In this document: in pieces, positions 59,465 through 64,000 of the stretch
Layout: the number at the start of each line of letters is the position of its first letter
How positions within the stretch are numbered: the first letter of the stretch is position 1
DNA from: Hymenobacter glacieicola
Lineage (GTDB): Bacteria; Bacteroidota; Bacteroidia; Cytophagales; Hymenobacteraceae
Assembly: GCF_014640315.1 (NCBI RefSeq)
Contig: NZ_BMGS01000008.1
Coordinates: 124,001 to 188,000 of the forward strand
Direction: 5' to 3'
DNA: 64,000 nt
Notes under the pieces: model-generated
Told to the model about the DNA's origin: nothing
Databases searched by the model: none
Seen by the model: the letters and a program-made list of their open reading frames with translations, nothing else
Program-made: the position numbers and the translations under genes

Positions 59465-60394
59465 TTACACAAATAGCGAGCTGATGGACTCGTGCGTTAC
59501 CACGTTGCGGATGGCCTGGGCAAACAGGCCGGCCACGGAAATTACCTTGATTTTGGGGTTCTCTTCCTTCAGAGGCATCGTGTCGGTAATGACCAACTCT
59601 TCCAGCACTGAATTGCGAATTCGCTCGTGGGCTGGGCCGCTGAGTACGCCGTGGGTAATAACGGCCCGTACCGACTTGGCCCCGCGCTCCATGAGCAGCT
59701 CCGCCGCCTTGCAGATGGTGCCCGCCGTATCTACGATGTCATCCACAAGCACCACGTTCATGCCGGCCACGTCGCCGATAACCTGCATGGAGGCAATTTC
59801 GTTGGCCCGCAGACGCATCTTGTCGCAGACCACAATTTCCGCCCCGAACTTCTTGGCAAACGCCCGCGTGCGTACTACCCCGCCCACGTCGGGGGAAGCG
59901 AAAATCAGGTTGTCCAGGTTTAGAGACTGGATGTAAGGTGCCGTGACCGTGGCCCCATCCAGATGATCCACCGGAATATCGAAGAAGCCCTGAATCTGGC
60001 CGGCGTGTAGGTCGCAGGTCATCATACGGTCAGCGCCCACGCTCTGAATCATGTTAGCTACCACTTTGGCGCCAATGCTCACGCGTGGCTTGTCCTTGCG
60101 GTCCTGGCGGGCGTAGCCCATGTAGGGCATCACAATATTGACTTTGTAGGCCGAGGCCCGCTTGGCCGCGTCCACCATCAGGGCTAGTTCCATCAGGTTT
60201 TCGGCGGGCGGATTGGTGCTCTGGATTAGAAACACGGCGCAGCCCCGGATGCTTTCGTTGAAGCTAGGTCCCAGCTCCGTATCGGCGAAACGCTGAATGC
60301 TCAGGTCGCCGAGGGGAGTGCCGTAGGCGGCCGCAATCTGTTCACCCAACTCTCGGGAAGCATTACCCGCAAAAATCTTTACCTGCTGTGACAT
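59465..60394 (-). CDS. prs: ribose-phosphate pyrophosphokinase
   Basis: A 309-residue class I PRPP synthetase, which makes phosphoribosyl pyrophosphate from ribose-5-phosphate and ATP for nucleotide, His and Trp synthesis. ATG at 60394 (MSQQVKIFAGNASRELGEQIAAAYG); codons upstream overlap the tRNA terminator region and are not conserved. Motifs: the flexible loop region YMGYARQDRKDKPRVSIGAKVVAN; the cation-binding DLHAGQIQGFFDIPVDHLDG; the PRPP loop VVLVDDIVDTAGTICKAAELL; and the catalytic Lys/Arg pair near DKMR. It is the standard length. Clustered with rplY and pth. Confidence 0.97.
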   Translation of the reverse strand: MSQQVKIFAGNASRELGEQIAAAYGTPLGDLSIQRFADTELGPSFNESIRGCAVFLIQSTNPPAENLMELALMVDAAKRASAYKVNIVMPYMGYARQDRKDKPRVSIGAKVVANMIQSVGADRMMTCDLHAGQIQGFFDIPVDHLDGATVTAPYIQSLNLDNLIFASPDVGGVVRTRAFAKKFGAEIVVCDKMRLRANEIASMQVIGDVAGMNVVLVDDIVDTAGTICKAAELLMERGAKSVRAVITHGVLSGPAHERIRNSVLEELVITDTMPLKEENPKIKVISVAGLFAQAIRNVVTHESISSLFV

Positions 60395-60425
60395 GACGGA
60401 AAGGGAAGAGGGAGGAAATAGAAAA

Positions 60426-60473
60426 GCGAAAGGCGCTGACTCTTCCTGCATTGGAAGAATCAGCGCCTTTCGC
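60426..60473 (-). terminator. intrinsic terminator of tRNA-Gln
   Basis: Long inverted repeat GCGAAAGGCGCTGA-c-TCTTCC / GGAAGA-a-TCAGCGCCTTTCGC around a six-base loop, followed on the minus strand by TTTTCTATTT. It lies between the tRNA gene and prs. Confidence 0.85.
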
Positions 60474-60487
60474 GTTGTGGTTGTCGG

Positions 60488-60560
60488 TTGTCCGACCAGG
60501 GCTCGAACCTGGACTTTCTTGAATCAAAATCAAGCGTGTTGCCAGTTACACCATCGGACA
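60488..60560 (-). tRNA. tRNA-Gln (anticodon TTG)
   Basis: A 73-nt tRNA on the minus strand. Acceptor stem TGTCCGA/TCGGACA; D-arm TGGTGTAACTGGC; anticodon arm CTTGA-TTTTGAT-TCAAG with anticodon TTG reading CAA/CAG; T-arm with GGTTCGAGCC. No CCA is encoded after the discriminator. A strong terminator follows. Confidence 0.93.
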
Positions 60561-60748
60561 ATTTCCAAGCGGTAACCGGTGTGGGTGTGCCGTTTGGTTG
60601 TGCAAATGTACAGCAGCTTTTATTCAAGGCAAATTTTTGCTAGAAAATTTTTCTGCTGTTGAGCGCGAGATTAGGGTAGGAGTGGGGTTTTTAGGCTGAT
60701 TTTCAGCTGTTCAGAGCCGGAAAAAAAAGTTGGCAAACCAGGGCGTAA

Positions 60749-62332
<1,584 letters not shown>

Positions 62333-62336
62333 TTTC

Positions 62337-62437
62337 TTCTAATGTGGGGAATGTGCTGATGTGAGAAATGTGGAGATGCTTCGGCACCACCCTCTCATCA
62401 GCACATTCATCACATTTCCACCTTTCTCACATTAGAA
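62337..62437. repeat. imperfect inverted repeat between atpD and atpC
   Basis: Outer arms TTCTAATGTG (62337-62346) and CACATTAGAA (62428-62437); inner arms GAATGTGCTGATG (62449-62461 shifted to 62349-62361) and CATCAGCACATTC (62396-62408). The element is built from recurring ATGTG words. It fills nearly the whole 108-base gap inside the atpDC pair and could modulate transcript ends. Confidence 0.8.
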
Positions 62438-62440
62438 AAG

Positions 62441-62680
62441 ATGCATTTGGAAATTATCACGCCGGACCGGAAAGTGTTTGAAGGCGAGGTTACGTCGGCC
62501 CGGTTTCCCGGTGCCGATGGCCTGTTTGAGGTTCTCAACAACCATGCCCCGCTTATCTCGGCCCTGCAGCCCGGCGACATCGTGCTGAATGGCGGCGCTA
62601 CTACTTTCCGCATTGAAGGTGGGGTAGTAGAAGTGCTGCGCAATAACGTAATCGTGCTGGCCGAAGGCGCTTCGGCGTAA
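62441..62680 (+). CDS. atpC: ATP synthase F1 subunit epsilon (short form)
   Basis: A 79-residue epsilon subunit, MHLEIITPDRKVFEGEVTSARFPGADGLFEVLNNHAPLIS then ALQPGDIVLNGG. Only the N-terminal beta-sandwich is present; the C-terminal two-helix inhibitory domain of the usual ~135-residue protein is absent, as is common in this phylum. Epsilon would link the gamma stalk to the c-ring but lack the ATP-hydrolysis brake. It follows atpD on the same strand, 108 bases away, and is followed by a terminator. Confidence 0.94.
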   Translation: MHLEIITPDRKVFEGEVTSARFPGADGLFEVLNNHAPLISALQPGDIVLNGGATTFRIEGGVVEVLRNNVIVLAEGASA

Positions 62681-62699
62681 CGCTGGCAAACTCCTCTAG

Positions 62700-62731
62700 A
62701 AAAAGCCTTTCCTTTGCGGGAGAGGCTTTTT
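62700..62731 (+). terminator. intrinsic terminator of atpDC
   Basis: AAAAAGCCTtTCC / GGAgAGGCTTTTT hairpin followed by CTTTTTCGC, 20 bases beyond the atpC stop codon. Confidence 0.85.
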
Positions 62732-62791
62732 CTTTTTCGCTATTTCCATCCCACCTCCATTTCTTCACGGCCCGCCCCGCCCGCTTCCTCC

Positions 62792-63913
62792 ATGCACATC
62801 CACCCCAAAATCACCCCAATCTACCAAACCTCCGTGTTCAAGTTCGAGGATCTGAACGAGCTGGAACAGTACTTTGGGGAGCCGGGGAGCCGGTACATGT
62901 ACTCGCGCAATGGTAACCCCAACTCCGATGAGCTAGCGGAGGCGGTAAACCAGTGGGAGGGTGGGGCCGGGGCCATTGCAACCGGCTCCGGAATGGCCGC
63001 TATTTTCGCTGCCATAGCCGCGTGCTGCCAGGCCGGCGACCATGTGTTATGCGCCGCAGATATTTACGGGGGCTCCTCCTCGCTGCTAAATCAGGAGTTG
63101 AGCCGCATGGGCATTGCCGTGACCTACGTGCCGTTCGAGCAGCTGTATGAGCTAGGGCAGTTTGTGCAGCCTACGACGCGGGTAGTACTGGCCGAAACCA
63201 TGAGCAACCCGCTGCTGCGGGTGGCCGATTTGCAGCGGCTCGCCACCGAGTGCCATCAGCAGGGCCTAAAACTAATTGTTGACAATACGTTTGCTTCGCC
63301 AGTACTGACCCGCCCCCTGGCCCTCGGCGCCGACCTGGTAATGCACAGCGTGACCAAATACATTGCCGGCCATTCTGATGTAACAGCCGGGATAGTGGTA
63401 GCCGCTGACCCGGAGCTGGCCGCGCGACTAAAGCAAATCAGCATACTTTACGGCCTGACTCTGAGCCCGATGGAGAGCTGGTTGGCGGTACGAGGGCTGA
63501 AAACCCTGCGCTTGCGCATGCGTGAACATAGCCACAATGCCCTCGCCATTGCCCGGTTTCTGCAGCAACAGCCAGCAGTGCGAGCTGTCTACTATCCCGG
63601 GCTGGCCGACCACCCGCAGCACGCGCTGGCTCAGGCTCAGGGCGGCGGATTGTTTGGGGGTATGCTCTCCCTACTGCTGACTGATGAGGCCGCGGTAGTA
63701 AACCGCTTCATGCATCAAAGCCAGCGCTTCCCCTTCGCGCCCTCCCTGGCCGGCGTCGACTCGTCCATGTCTTACCCGCTGGGAACTTCGCATCGCTACC
63801 TCACCCCCGAGCAACAAGAGCAGCTGGGTATCAGCACGGGGCTGGTGCGGTTGTCGGTGGGCATTGAGCCCGTAGAGGAGCTGCTGGCTGATTTGGAGCA
63901 GGCGTTGAGGTAG
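62792..63913 (+). CDS. Cys/Met metabolism PLP-dependent enzyme (gamma-synthase/lyase family)
   Basis: A 373-residue fold type I enzyme of the cystathionine gamma-synthase/beta-lyase/methionine gamma-lyase family. ATG at 62792 (MHIHPKITPIYQTSVFKF). The opening PIYQTSVF, the second-subunit motif RYMYSRNGNPNSDELAEAV, the PLP phosphate site ATGSGMAAIFAAI, and the Schiff-base Lys in LVMHSVTKYIAGHSDVTAG are present. Further on, LTLSPMESWLAVRGLKTLRLRM and the C-terminal GLVRLSVGIEPVEELL are typical. Substrate specificity (transsulfuration or methionine degradation) cannot be set by eye, so no symbol is given. Confidence 0.93.
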   Translation: MHIHPKITPIYQTSVFKFEDLNELEQYFGEPGSRYMYSRNGNPNSDELAEAVNQWEGGAGAIATGSGMAAIFAAIAACCQAGDHVLCAADIYGGSSSLLNQELSRMGIAVTYVPFEQLYELGQFVQPTTRVVLAETMSNPLLRVADLQRLATECHQQGLKLIVDNTFASPVLTRPLALGADLVMHSVTKYIAGHSDVTAGIVVAADPELAARLKQISILYGLTLSPMESWLAVRGLKTLRLRMREHSHNALAIARFLQQQPAVRAVYYPGLADHPQHALAQAQGGGLFGGMLSLLLTDEAAVVNRFMHQSQRFPFAPSLAGVDSSMSYPLGTSHRYLTPEQQEQLGISTGLVRLSVGIEPVEELLADLEQALR

Positions 63914-63961
63914 TTAAGAGGTTATCAGAGGTCAGTTATAGATTGATTATTAGGCTAGATC

Positions 63962-64000
63962 ATGAACGTGCTGCTCTTGGCGGGGCTGTTGTTCCTGCTG
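63962..64000 (+). CDS. start of a membrane or exported protein (3' truncated by window edge)
   Basis: The last 39 bases read MNVLLLAGLLFLL from an ATG at 63962, a hydrophobic start typical of a signal peptide or first membrane helix. The remainder lies outside the window, so the gene and its product are unknown. Confidence 0.5.
   Translation, partial: MNVLLLAGLLFLL

Overview
The window looks like chromosomal DNA of a GC-rich member of the Bacteroidota, most likely a Hymenobacter-type Cytophagales bacterium. The reasons are a secreted protease with a C-terminal type IX secretion (T9SS) sorting domain, promoters of the TTG / TAnnTTTG type with short leaders and weak Shine-Dalgarno sequences, a minimal 79-residue ATP synthase epsilon subunit encoded with atpD alone, a DUF2339 giant membrane protein, and many short palindromic repeats between genes. 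No phage, integrative element, IS with a DDE transposase or CRISPR array was seen. Taxonomy is an inference from gene content, not from a marker-gene search.

Layout. 1-2.3 kb: the C-terminal part of a manganese catalase, then small secreted proteins. 2.2-9.5 kb: an esterase and a complete RND efflux system (permease, lipoprotein adaptor, TolC-like channel), with one copy of the same ~100-bp palindrome in each gap. 9.9-22.8 kb: a cell-envelope block with penicillin-binding protein 1C (pbpC) and a thioester alpha-2-macroglobulin lipoprotein, two families that often sit side by side. Here they are separated by a T9SS-exported subtilisin-like protease, a double-domain chagasin-like protein and a REP-associated tyrosine transposase (RAYT) between inverted palindromic repeats. 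22.8-26.9 kb: an accessory patch with an AT-rich orphan gene, a striking nested palindrome, a Uma2 nuclease whose start codon seems lost, a STAS-like protein, two hydrolases and a gene remnant. 26.9-31.3 kb: a 1477-residue DUF2339 membrane protein. 31.6-33.8 kb: a LysR regulator followed by a threonine synthase-like enzyme with a probable operator between them. 34.4-35.8 kb: ammonium transporter. 35.9-39.9 kb: a tight three-gene operon of a TPR-AAA ATPase and two TPR proteins with C-terminal membrane domains, the best candidate here for an undescribed system. 40-44 kb: ZIP metal transporter, small proteins and an endonuclease III-like glycosylase. 43.5-46.1 kb: a histidine kinase, response regulator and STAS-like protein module. 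46.3-64 kb: mostly housekeeping genes (rRNA/tRNA methyltransferase, nagA, acylphosphatase, SMR transporter, typA, msrB, metG, pth, rplY, prs, tRNA-Gln, atpDC, a Cys/Met PLP enzyme) with several small lipoproteins and one pseudogene.

Working together: the RND trio forms one trans-envelope pump. PbpC and the macroglobulin are thought to act jointly in periplasmic repair and defence. The kinase, regulator and STAS-like protein are a likely signalling set. The AAA/TPR operon probably encodes a membrane-tethered ATPase complex. All coordinates and motifs were read by eye; no similarity searches were run.
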